From Paramacrobiotus metropolitanus (Eukaryota > Tardigrada > Eutardigrada > Parachela > Macrobiotidae): DNA of 64,000 nucleotides. Position 1 is the first letter of the stretch. Every line of letters starts with the position of its first letter. Location of the stretch: positions 124,001-188,000 of the forward strand of contig NW_026570318.1 in the NCBI RefSeq assembly GCF_019649055.1. Direction: 5' to 3'. The notes below the pieces were generated by a model, which was not told the DNA's origin, searched no databases, and worked only from the letters and a program-made list of their open reading frames with translations. Below are positions 36,101-48,153 of the stretch, piece by piece. A program made the position numbers and the translations under genes.

Positions 36101-39100
36101 TTCCATGCTATTTTTTTTATTTTATAAAAATATTGCAGCGCTAAATTTTAAGAACAAAGTACCTACCGACTACCGCTATCAGTATGCTAGTAAATAACGG
36201 AATTAATAATTTACTGTTTCACTCATTTGGACATGCAATCTTTTATCTCTCTTCTCATTAATATTTTATAATTATCTATTTGATATACATGTAAGTATTA
36301 ATATTCTTCTTAAATATTATTATTTAAACTTCGCTGGCCGATCATGAAAATTTCCATACACATGAGACAGTCCCATTAAATCAGAAATACAGAATAACGT
36401 AGAACACTGGCTCTCTAAACGTAACTGTTGAACTAGGCAATCGTGTTATGGGCGGCTAATTGGCCTTATGACAAACTGCATGAACAAGTACAGAGTCTGT
36501 ACTGTACATAGATGCGAAGGTTGAACTTGTGTTGATTTTTTCGGTTCCCATCTTATTGTTTTGTAAATTTTTTGTTTCGGATTTTTTATTTTTTCTTGTC
36601 CTTATGTAATTTTTTCAGAGTCCACGACCATCAGTTTAGTCATTTAAAATACTCGTACATATAAACTATGTATAATAAACGGCCAAAGGCGCATGCGTGG
36701 TTATACACGCTGCTGCACATCAGTGTTCTTTGTAGGTCGTTTTGGGATAGCTATGACTAACGGACGTCGAAAATACGTACATTATTACATTGACAGTTTA
36801 AAAATACGTCGACGGAAATAATGTTAGTATTATATGACTTGTACCGGTTTTGTTTTAATTCTTGTCGTTACTGTAAGATAGACTAATAACAATTTCATTG
36901 CAGCTACTGACAGCCAGGATATTGGTTGTATGTACGACAGGATGTGTAAATTTTATGTAGAGGACGTGTGACTTGCGGACAGACGCCACATTTTCGTAAT
37001 TTTTTTAAGATTTGATGGTATTATAAATTAAACTGAGATTTTGAAGAATTTTGTTACTGCATTTAAAAAAATGATGTCGATTGCATTAATTTAAGTCGTT
37101 TGAAATAAGTACAGCTTTGACCCCGTTTTAACAATAAAGGCACCCTCTTTCGAATATATTTTAACGCACGCACCCCGTTTTTCGCGGACTAAAGACGCGT
37201 CAGTTGGGACTGCTTGACGGCACAGTTTTTTTTGACATAAGTTTTGGACTTAAGAGGCATCTTTTTCGAGTTGGCAAATTAAAAACTGCGCTCTCTGCAA
37301 ATTTCCCAGGAATTACATATTATCGTTACAAGAAATTGCCGTATTACATTTTTAATGCTTATCAGAGTGCATTAATTCTAAGGTCCAATAATTATATGTG
37401 CCGGCATATTCAGAAAAATGCTACCGTAAATGTTCGACTAACGTATCTGTAGCAAATGGCTGCTATTCGCCTTAAAAAATGGTGTCTATAGCTTTTTCTC
37501 AATTCGAGGTGACGATGACAAACAAATCCCTAAAGGGTGTTTATAGTGCAACGGGATGCAAAAGGGGTGCTTATAGTAAGCAAGAGTGAGATGGTGCTTG
37601 TATTGCCATCTATAAAAAAGCCGGATCTGTTTAAACAATTTTCAAATTTTTATGATAACTTGCCTTAAACCTCAGCTAAACAGAAGCAACGCGCATGCGA
37701 TTTTCCCTAACCGTAGCCGTTACACTACGATTGCCTGCTGTTTGAGGTGTTGCTATGTATGAGCCTGCAAACTTACCAGGTACTACAGTAGGTAGTCGTT
37801 TGTTGAGGTTCCGAGACACTCTTGGTGAACGCTGAATATAGATGATTTTCAGTGCCATTCAGTGTTAACAAACAGCGTCGACGATACGAAACTCCGGAAT
37901 ATGCATAGTGAAAATATGAACATAAATTAAAATTATTCGAGAATTAAAGATTAAATTCTCTGAAATTTTGCCGATGTGCTTGGAAAGGTTATCACTCCTC
38001 TCTGTTGTTAAAAGCACTGAATAAGCTACAGTATATTTTTTATTCATAAGATCCATCGCGGAATCGCTGACGCGCGGCCACAATGTCGAGCCGGAATCTT
38101 TCGATTGTGTATCCATCTACTTCAGCGATATCGTCACGTTCACCGTGATCTCGGCCGCGGGGACGCCGATGGACGTGGTGTCCATGTTGAACAATCTGTA
38201 CACCATGTTCGACGCCATTCTGGAAAAGTTCAGCGCATATAAAGTGGAGACCATCGGTGACGCTTATATGGTACCGTTCACTTCCTGAATTTCCTGTTTT
38301 ATTGTTAATTTTTGTGTATTTTTATAAAGTATCGTGTAGGGCTCGATGTGCAACGTTAAAAAGGTCACGACAATATAATTCCAGGTGGCCAGCGGTCTGC
38401 CGGTGCGCAATGGTAACCGTCACGCCTACGAGATCGCCCTGGTGTCGTTGACGATTCGCAAGGAGCTCAACGACTTCCGCATTCCGCATCTGCCGACCGA
38501 TAAACTGAAACTGCGCATCGGCATGCATTCCGGTAAGTCGGTTTGCTGGATCAGTGTAAGTATGCCGAATTCAGAGTAGTGTCATTGATTTTATTGACAG
38601 GTCCGTGCGTTGCGGGAATTGTTGGCCTGAAAATGCCTCGCTACTGTTTGTACGTAACCTAACTCCCAGATTTCTTCGTGTCGTTTAACGAATTTGTGAA
38701 AACTTAATTTGCAATTTTTAAAAGCAGAAATACTTTATGAAAAATGGTAAAAAAAATCCAAGAATAAAAATCCGACAAGGAAATTTCATCCTCAGAACTG
38801 TTTCAGGTTTGGAGACACCGTAGTTATTGCGCAAAAAATGGAATCTAGTGGGGAAGGTAAATGAGCCTATTAAAAATGTTACGAGAATAATCAGGTACAA
38901 CTGAGTTGTGTTAAATGGACGTTATCTTGTCTAACATGTACATAAATTGCTCAATATGGGTGTAGCACTGTTTAATTACTGTATAGCGCCGTTGTGGTCT
39001 GATGGCAGTTTTTTCACCCACAGCAAATAATGAACATTATCTGTTCTGCACATTAAACGTCTAAGAAAAAAATTCAGGATGTAATGAATTATTTTTTTAT

Positions 39101-39506
39101 TTTTCTCTTCTGCTTCTCCTATTTCGATTTTCATCTTAAACTTCACGGAGATGTGGAATTTTAATGATCAGAGCCATCACACTACGATTGGATACGGGTT
39201 ATTATGCAATTTAGTTTCAATAATGTTATGTGAATTGATGTAGCGATGAGAATCCAGGTAACCCAAGCCGCCAAGGAGCTCCTGGAAGACATTGGCGGAT
39301 TCCAGTTAACTGAACGCGAAAAGCCGGTCCTGTTCCGGGTAATTCCGACTCCTTGGCCACCTGCACTTGTCAATAATGCTCGGTGTTTTCAGGGTCAGGA
39401 TTTACGTACATTTTGGCTGGTGTCCGGGGCGCTGAGAGAACATTTCAATACAATCACACATTTCAATTTTCAGAACGCTTTATACCTGCAAATTAGGCGA
39501 CATTAG
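30191..39506 (+). CDS. natriuretic-peptide-type receptor guanylate cyclase 1
   Basis: Twenty-one exons join in phase: 30,191–30,715; 31,292–31,715; 31,894–31,937; 32,011–32,049; 32,135–32,212; 32,333–32,470; 32,538–32,774; 32,840–32,978; 33,558–33,651; 33,727–33,850; 33,913–34,086; 34,165–34,347; 34,787–34,876; 34,942–35,208; 35,613–35,914; 38,051–38,270; 38,385–38,532; 38,601–38,649; 38,807–38,856; 39,244–39,338; 39,393–39,506. The 1177 residues comprise a signal peptide, a Thr/Ser-rich stalk (about 23–110), an ANF-receptor ligand domain (about 115–520), one membrane helix (about 546–570), a pseudokinase domain (HGNL for HRDL, SDYG), a coiled signalling helix and a class III cyclase domain. 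The metal-binding Asp of YFSDIV and of ETIGDAYM, and purine-selecting Glu and Cys (KVETIGD, RYCLFGD), are present. The transition-state Asn and Arg of GDTVNTASR are Val and Lys (GDTVVIAQK), so cGMP synthesis is doubtful. DIVGFT is DIVTFT. Confidence 0.92.
33367..33445 (+). mobile_element. 3'-end fragment of the LINE-like element
   Basis: Within the intron before the membrane exon of cyclase 1, about 79 bp match the terminus of the element at 9948–10,025. The translation ends [15 protein letters not shown] and stops at the equivalent place, and the similarity continues into the 3' non-coding tail (agtttgtac…cacgg). This gives a second, severely truncated insertion of the same family. Confidence 0.65.
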
Positions 39507-40399
39507 CTTGGTTAAAATGTATGAATGGCGGTCGTTCAATTGCGCCAGTACAGCGACTGTGTGGCAGAGTCGATTAAAATGTTCCGGTGATTGGTGGGCG
39601 GAAATGCGGGTCGTTAATCATGATCAGTGGAACAAACTCATCAAAGTCAGGTGTACTTAACCGTTTCAGAATAGACAGGCGCAGCTTTTCTCTCCGTTGA
39701 AAGCTTATCGATTATGTGCCCGAGAGGAGAGTAATCGAGGCAAATGGACTACCGGCACGCCAACTAACTGGCGTATGCACTCTCGCGGTGCATTAAAAAC
39801 CCGGTTCGGTTTTTATACGGTAGTGTTATGCGATTATAGATAGGCCTCCTGTTTTAACAATATTATGCACTCGTTTTCCCGGCGCTGATGCAGCGTGTAT
39901 ACACAGTCAGGCAAAGTCAACATACGACTACTTCTATTTTGTTTGACAACTGCACAGACTCCTTTATTCGGGATCAAGTAAAAAAGTAGGTGCTTTGTTT
40001 CAACGCGTATTGCGCAAGCCAACACTTCCCTGTTCGAACCGATTCTGGCGATTTATGCGGATTGGATGTGTCCTTGATTGTGCTGTGTTACTGATTTTGC
40101 ACCGGAGACCGGTTGGCCGATTTCCAGTTTTTAAATTTTACGTTGTCGTCTCGTTTATTCCGATAGCGAACGCGAGTCTAGTTTATTAAATAAGCGAATG
40201 ATCTTCAATGTAGCGACTGCACAGAAAGTAGATGCGTCGTTTTTCCCCATGTTGCGCAAATACACGCTTCTCTGTTCGATCCAAATGCAGACCATTTTAT
40301 GCGCATTGAACCTGTCCCTGTTGGACATAGTTTTTTATGTTTACTATTGAACTTTTGAACCGCGAACAAATTGCCGGTTTTTAGTTCTGCGTTGTGATA
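39507..40399. other. intergenic between cyclase genes, duplicated upstream block
   Basis: Positions 39,985–40,165 and 40,225–40,395 are an imperfect direct repeat of about 175 bp (landmarks: ttgcgcaa…acac, ctgttcga, tttatgcg, gtgtcc/ctgtcc, ccggtttt/ccgatttcc, cgttgt). The second copy ends at the start codon of cyclase 2, so its proximal 5' region is duplicated. No gene lies in the interval. Confidence 0.55.
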
Positions 40400-43300
40400 A
40401 TGCAGCGTTATATAGCAATATTCGTTGTCCTGCAAATAGCCGGTATGCGGTGTAAACGCTTGACCACACTGCACCCGGATATCACTGAATTCCGCACCCT
40501 CACGACGACATTTGCCACAACCAATCGCACCACGACCCACAGTGTACCCAACACCACGACGATGACAGCGGCACCCACACCCACCACGACCTTCCCGACC
40601 CGGGTCACCCCACCGCCGGGTCCCGGCCAGAAAGAGGTGCGGTTGTGCATCGCGATGGAGAATAATCCGGCGTTGTTCTATGATTATCTGCGGGTGGCGG
40701 CGGCCATCGATATGGGCCTGGAGTATGCCAACAAGAATATCATGCAGGATGGGTTTGTTATTAAAAAGGAGGTAATGGATATCGGTGGCAAGTGTCTGCG
40801 GAAGAACGAGGTGGTCACGCATGCGGCGCTGAAGTTGTTCCTGAAGAATGTCACGTGTCATGCGTATCTTGGTCCAGGTACGAAGGAAAGTAGTGTAGAA
40901 ATTGAAGGTTGCCTGTAAATGCTACCGCAGTAACTTTTTATCAATTACCCGAACATAATTGGTACTTTTTCGCCAGTATTGGCCTTTTTCAGTTTACGTA
41001 TATTTTTTTGTCCATTTTAACTGCTCAGTTTACTGGTCAGTTTTTTCGTGCTAATATTCCATTTGCCAGTCAGGCTTACATAAGCTCTTAGTGTTCCAGT
41101 TTTAATGTTTAAACTTAAACCATCCGAAGTAGGCTGTAGTGTTGACGGTTAGCTTTTTTGTTGCTTTTGATGGTTTTGCTTAATGACGGGCTACACAGAT
41201 TGTTGGTTACTGTACATACTGCAGAGTGTAGATTGTTCATTACACTTATCAGCATCGCAAGGATGTACGTAGTGCAGTGGCGACGCTTGAGTGGAATTGA
41301 AACCCTGCAGTCGATCATTAATGTCGAATAAATTAGGTAGATCTGCTTGAGACTTTCGCTAATTATTTGATCTAATTTTTTCAGTTAGTTTTATTTTGTT
41401 TATCACAGCAAATTTACCAGATAAGTCCGAAATTCAACGAGTATATCAATTACCGTACGTTAGTGTTAGTATAGGTATTTCACAATTCTTCGCTTCATAT
41501 TAATTTTATTAATCCTTTGATTCCTTGGTCGAGTTCTAAGCTAATTTTGAACATTTGTAAAACTCATCGGCAGCACCACAGTTTGTAACTTTATGTTACA
41601 AAAATGTTAGTCACTTTTTTTTATCACTGCCTGAGATTTTCGTGGACAAATCCAGCGGTAATTTTCCATTTAGGTTGCGGTTACAACGCCGACATCCTGT
41701 ACAACTTCGTCGAGTACACCCAGACCCCCATCATCGCCCTGCCGGCCGCCGGGTCCGCTCTCTCCGCCGAGCGCAACCAGTACCCGCTGCTGATCCGCTC
41801 CAGTTTCGCCCACAAGAACACCATCAACTTCCTCTTCCGCTTCCTGGACGACAACGACTACCGTCACGTGATGGTCATCATGGATACCAGCAATAGTTTC
41901 TACGAGCAGATGAGCGTCACCTTCAGCGCGGCGCTGCGTAAACGCAAAGACCGCTCTGCCGGGTTCAACACCGTCAATTACCGCAGCGACGCCGCCGATA
42001 ACGATACCATTGATGCGGTTCTACGTAACGCCAATAGCAGCGCTCGCGGTAAAATAGAATCGCGTAAGCAAAAAGTGGGTGACTATTGATTGCTCGGGTT
42101 TTTGCAGTGTTTATTGTGCTGGCCGGTGCCACGGCGTTCCGCGCGTTCATGGTAATTACCGATGGATTTATTATGGTTGTGTGTTAAGTGCAACATTAAT
42201 ACTGTATTTGGGTTGGAAATAGATTGCGGCTGATCAGGCCGGGATGACTGATGGAAACTATGTTAAGTATCGATTTGGCTTTTGATTATTAAGTGTGGTT
42301 AATGGCGTTTTTATGTCGAGCGTTTGATTTTGTCGCAGGTGTATATCGGGGTGGAGCTGTTCCAGAGCGATACTTGGGGAGCGTTTACGTGGTCCATGGG
42401 AACGGCACAGGATCGGGTATGTTTACAGCATCTGCATTCCCGGAAATATTCGAGTTGAATTAATTAACATAAAAATTTTAAATTTCTATTTTTATTTGAA
42501 CTAATTCCCAGAAAAACTGCAAACCCGAAATAACGATTTTCTACTGTAGTGTTTAGTTTATTTCGGACGAGTTAACCTTGTCTGTCTTAAAAATCAGTTC
42601 AAACAAATCCTGGAACCCTGAATGAAATTAGAGTTTTATTATTAATTACAGTTGTGAAAATGTAGTTCTGCTTATTTTTTCGAAGGAAGCGAAAAGCGCG
42701 TACGGGTCGGTTTTGCTGGTCGCCTTACGTTCTCCTCGTCTGGCGTATTACGACGATTTCGCAGCGCAAGTGAAGAAACGCTCCCGGAAAGATTATGGTT
42801 ACACTTTCGGTGGCTTCGAAGAAGTGAGCACGACGATCGAAACTTGTGCCTCGGTGGCCGGCTAACGGAGTTTTCTCTAGATTGACCCGGTAACGATCAG
42901 CGCATATGAATCCGTGCGAATGTACGCCGACGTTATCCGAGAGGTCCAGGATAACCAGGACGACATCTTCGACGGGAGCAATATCGCGTCAGCCTTCCAG
43001 AACCGGACGTTTACCAGCCCGCTGTCCGGGGAAGTGGGCATCGACGCCCAGGGCGACCGGCTGAATGATTTCGTCATGCGGACGTTCGATAAGAACGGCC
43101 GTTTAGCGGTCAGTTCCCTTTTATAACAACATTGTTTTGCTCTGGTTTGAGACTACGTTTGATTGAAGGAGTTCTATTTGTATCGGGCGCTGGAAGATAA
43201 ACTGGAGCAGACGGGACCACCGATCTGGGGCACGCCCGATGGGCTATTGCCGCCCGATGAGCCACGGTGTGGATATACCGGCGATAATCCTGCTTGCCAG

Positions 43301-46300
43301 CCAGCAAGTAAGCCTTAATCAGGAAACCGAAGAAAATAAGAAATCTAACGAACCTAAAAAATTCCGCTAAACTCGGAAGGACTGGATGGACCTAAATAAC
43401 CTAAGGGCATTCTTGATACACTATATAACCTAAGAGATTGAAAGCCTACCACGTAGTTCTAGAATGTTGAAGAATATAGTAACCGTAAGCTTGGAGAAAG
43501 CGTGGTTTCCGTTATGTATTTGTTTATTGTGGAATGCATTGTAGAAACTCTTAGCGGGGGCCTGTTGGCGGCAGCGGTCGTGGTGCCTCTCCTGGTCTGC
43601 ATTGGCCTAGCTGCGTGCCTGGCAGTTTTCGTTGTCCGGTAAACCTCTTATTTTGACTTACGCGTGTATGCTTTTACGTTGGCTTATAATAATTTTACAG
43701 GATGCTGCGCAGCCAATCCGATCCGAACTGGTGGAAAGTGCAGCATTCCGATCTGGAAGTCACCGGTGCTAATATCAATAAAGGCAGCCAAGGAAGCGCC
43801 ATTGGCAGTAAAAAGTCCTTCGTAAGTTGTTCGGCTTAGACTAGCACTGTAAATCAGAGTCAATCGTTCGCAACGGCATTAAAACAATATCAGAAACATG
43901 GCATGAACTGATAAAAATCTCTAGCATTTCTCTCATTTTTTCATATTTAACCGCATCGAATTATTGATGAACAGGGCGACGATGCCGGCTCGGTTGCCCG
44001 TAGCGAAGGCACTTCCGCCGGTTTCAGCGTTATGATTGGTCGCACGGCGACCTTAAACGGCAACCTGATCAGTGTGCATGACGTGTCCGATAAACGCAAG
44101 CGACCAAATGCAACCATTATCAAGGAAATGAACCAAGTATTTTATTCCCTGTTAAAAAAACAATATTTTATCATAATCGATCGGTTCTTTCGAGGTGCGT
44201 ACGACAACCCATCAAAATCTGCAGCGATTGCTGGGCGCGTCAATTAATGACGAGGGCCTGATCGTTTTCATTCTGGGCGAACTGTGCCAGAAAGGTTCGC
44301 TGACGGATCTCCTAGAGAAAGATTCACTGAAGTTGGACTGGTCTTTCAAGAACTCCCTAATTAAGGACATCGTTATGGTAAAAGAAGCGTACTACTTTCA
44401 GGTGTTTTACCGTGTTTACAACCTTAAAAAATGTTGGTTGACAGGGAATGACGTATCTGCATAATTCGTCCATCGAATCACATGGAAACCTGACCGCACA
44501 CACCTGCTTAGTGGACAGTCGTTTTATGCTAAAGGTTAGCGTTTATTTTTCGTAAATGGGAATTGAACTGCTAATGTTGATAGTTTGAATCTGCAGATTT
44601 CGGACTACGGTTTACCGTCATTTCGTGACCTTAACGATCTGAATCCGCCTACCCTGGATCAAGACGAAGAACACCGAAATTTCGGCAACCTTTTGTGGCG
44701 TGCCCCGGAATTCCTCCGTCAGCCGATGCCAGTGAAGGGTTCGCCAAAAGCCGACGTATACAGTTTTGGAATTTTACTGCAGCAAATTATTCTGCGGTGT
44801 TCGCCGTTCGATGTGCCCACCGAGACACGGGCGATGACCAGTTACCAGTCAGCAAAAGACTTGGTCCTTCTGGTTAGTGTAATTTCTTTTGGCTAACAAG
44901 GTACTGTTACTACTGTATATTCTCTCGCGAAAATTGCTGAACGTTTTGGTCAACAAAGCTAGCAAGAAAAGCTAATTAACATTATTCTCAGAAAAAGAAA
45001 GCAAAAATTTGCCAGTAAAACTTTGAATTGGTCTCACAGAATAACGGTATAGTAAGCAGTTTCTCTCAGTTTAAAAACAAATGTGAGTATTTAATTTTCG
45101 GAATGAAAGCAAAAAAGTTGAAAATTCTAACTGACAAGCGGTATGCAGCTTTTTACAGATTTTTCAGGACAGATTGCTTTGTCTCTCCCAGTGCAATCTG
45201 TAACATGCCCATACACTACATCGTTGCGCATTTCTATAACCGCGCAGCAGCAATCTAAATGAGACCGAATTTCTCTTTCATGTTCACTGACTTATCTACG
45301 TTAGCATAATTATATGGTCAGAGCATAATTTTTAGATGCAGAAATGTTTGCAGTTGTTTCTTCCAGATTCATGCCCGCGAAAGCCGAACTTGATTTACCT
45401 ACTCTACATTCGAAAAATCCAGTAAAATTTTACAAATTGCATTAGTTGCAATATCGAGATTAGACCGGTAATTCTTTTTCAGTTGTAACTTTTAGGTAGG
45501 TGGACCTTATAGCTGGTAACTACTGTGCGGCTTAACTTACGCCAATCATGTAAAAGGAAAGCTATTGCACTTGAACAACTTGTTTTGCGGCTGCAGAAAA
45601 AGACAAAAATTTCTAAACCGAAATGAGTTCACTGTACACTTAGTGCTAAGGCAATCTTTTATCGGTTGGTGAGAAACAAGTTAGCCCTCTCGCTACGTTA
45701 TCGCCTAAATATAAAAGAACAATAATTTATGTTCACACGCTACGATTCAGCTGGGCCTGTAAATATGATGAACGATTGTGGAAAATGATTTTGCAAACGT
45801 TAAGAATTGTGGCGCTGTTGCAGGTAAAGCAAGGCACACAACCGCCTTTTCGCCCGAAAGTGCCAGCTTCCGCGTGTTCCAGCGAACTCTACAATCTGAT
45901 GGAGCGTTGCTGGGAAGAATACCCCATCGAACGCCCAACATTCGCCAAAATCAAAGACGGTTTGAAGAAGGTCATCGGCAACTCTGGTGATAACATCATC
46001 GACCATCTCCTGAAGCGGATGGAACAATACGCCAGCGATCTTGAACAGCAGGTTGAGGAGAAGACGGCACAGTTCATGGAGGAGAAACGCCGGTCGGAAG
46101 AACTACTCGGCCAGCTCTTACCGCGGTAATAAAGTGAACCTCTACAATGGCAGAGTTTACATTCAAAGCGTCTGTTGATGAAATATGGTTTTTTAACTGT
46201 TAGTTCGGTGGCGGAATCGCTCACACGCGGACAAAACGTGGATCCGGAGCTGTTCGACTGCGTATCGATTTACTTTAGCGACATTGTCGGCTTCACGACG

Positions 46301-47239
46301 ATTTCGGCCGCCGGGACGCCGATGGACGTGGTGTCCATGCTGAATAACTTGTACACCATGTTTGATGGGATTCTGGAGAAATTCAGCGCGTACAAAGTGG
46401 AAACCATCGGCGACGCATACATGGTAATGCATCAGGTTTTTGGTTGTTTCTTGATAAAAACGGCCAAATGGTTAGCAAGCTTCATGCCGATTCGCTCTAA
46501 TCCAGGTGGCGAGTGGCCTCCCGGTCCGCAACGGCAACCGGCACGCCTACGAGATCGCTATGATTTCCTTGACGATCCGCAAAGAGCTTAACAACTTCCG
46601 CATTCCGCACCAGCCGGATGACAAGCTGAAGCTGCGCATCGGGATGCACTGTGGACCGTGCGTGGCCGGGATTGTCGGGCTGAAGATGCCGCGATATTGC
46701 TTGTACGAAATGAAATATTTTATTTAGTGCGCTGGCCGGCATTATTGCTCCGGCTTTTCACGTGGTTTGCGATACTGGAAGTGTATTAAACAGTTAACTA
46801 ATACGTCACGTAAAATTGTTGCTCAAATACTAACGTTGTATAAGTAAATACAGCTTAAAATACCGGCAGCTGTTAATGTGCACTAAAGGGTCTAATTACA
46901 ACTCAAAGGACTGGTGATTTGCATGGAAATGTAGGTTCGGGGACACAGTGGCTGTGGCCCAGAAGATGGAATCCAGCGGTGAAGGTGAAAACCACACATG
47001 AACCTAACGCTACTGCGGTTGTATGCAGTAACGTTAATGTCCTTGCAGCACTGAAGATCCAGATTACGTTTGCGGCCAAGGAACTACTAGATGATATTGG
47101 CGGCTTCCAAATGATGGAACGTGACCATCACGTGGAGTTCCAGGTACGTGCACTCTTGCTCCATCAAACAGAGATTACTGCAGGGCTGTTTCTTTAGGGT
47201 CGGGAGATCCGAACATTTTGGCTGTTATCCGGCAAATAG
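40400..47239 (+). CDS. natriuretic-peptide-type receptor guanylate cyclase 2
   Basis: Twenty exons: 40,400–40,877; 41,674–42,048; 42,108–42,151; 42,223–42,261; 42,339–42,416; 42,686–42,823; 42,881–43,108; 43,196–43,307; 43,545–43,638; 43,701–43,821; 43,975–44,136; 44,195–44,377; 44,445–44,534; 44,597–44,872; 45,824–46,125; 46,204–46,423; 46,506–46,702; 46,935–46,984; 47,049–47,143; 47,198–47,239, giving about 1107 residues. Domains are as in cyclase 1: signal peptide, Thr-rich stalk, ANF-receptor domain, membrane helix ([16 protein letters not shown]), pseudokinase (HGNL, SDYG), signalling helix and cyclase. Metal Asp residues (SDIVGFT, IGDAYM) and purine-selecting Glu/Cys are kept; the Asn/Arg pair reads Ala/Lys (GDTVAVAQK). 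Two introns differ from cyclase 1: exons 17 and 18 are fused, and the intron splitting the first ligand-domain block sits elsewhere. Exon 8 is abnormal: either it starts late at 43,196, losing about eight residues, or an A-run at 43,198–43,201 holds one extra base. Confidence 0.9.
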
Positions 47240-48153
47240 ATCTCCTCTCGGTGCTGGATTTTGTCAGAGTATTCACCATCAGCTGTAGCCCCACACTGCA
47301 GTGATGTATGATTTTCCTCCGGTTTCGGTCTTTCGTAAGCGTATTCTTGCCTTGATGTTTTGGTGTTTAGAGAAATTACGAATTCATGTCTATCATGAGC
47401 TCTTGTCTTGGTTGTGTTACTGTCCAGTTTTAAAATGCCCGAAAACTGTAATATGTGCAATAAGCGGTGATTTTATAGTGCTGCATTCGTTCGAAGATTT
47501 CAGATAATGAAGACCGTACCCACGTAATTAACATAAATAAGACTGCTTCGGGTTTGCAAAAAAAGGGCAACCATTTTGAAAACCGAAGGAAATCAGATTT
47601 TAATGGGCTTTGTTTTAACTTGTTATCATTTTTGTTGAAACGCGAGCCAGCCCTTTCACTACGTTATCCTCTGTAAGTATTACCGTCGATGTTTCGATTG
47701 CTTTTTGTAATGTGCTGGTACATGCAAAGAGTTCGGCTTAGTACGAACTATGAAATCATTTTCTATTAATTTCAAATAATGACGGAACCCGAGAGATCGC
47801 ATGAAGTTTGAGGTTTGCCACGCCGTTGTACATTGTACTGTATATGGGCTTATGGCGTGCGTAATGTGCAACCTGGCCGTGGCACTAGCCACCAACAAGA
47901 ATGGGCATTCATTTTACGATCCCTGAGAGAAATGACATCAGAAAATAACGCATCGAAAGCAATGTTTATGCGTAAGACTACTTACAAAAACGTTTCAGCT
48001 TCAAGTCAAACCTTCGAAAATAAAGATATGCTTAAAATACAAAACTTGACTGCTACCGTACCTTAAAATACAAAAAAACCCGTCATACGGTTTTTTTTTT
48101 CTACGGGTAATAATCTCCGGAACTTTGAAATTAAACTTCCTGAAAATAACCTT
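47240..48153. other. intergenic, no gene seen
   Basis: This is the convergent interval between cyclase 2 and receptor A. Several short frames have no domain or splice support. Confidence 0.4.

Noticed and set aside
37204-37452. 82-codon frame in the long intron of cyclase 1
   Set aside because: AT-rich, no domain, and no phase-compatible splice signals linking it to the neighbouring exons.
40025-40290. tRNA-like GTTCGA words (ctgttcgaacc and ctgttcgatcc)
   Set aside because: No matching acceptor, D or anticodon stems around them; they are corresponding parts of the duplicated upstream block.
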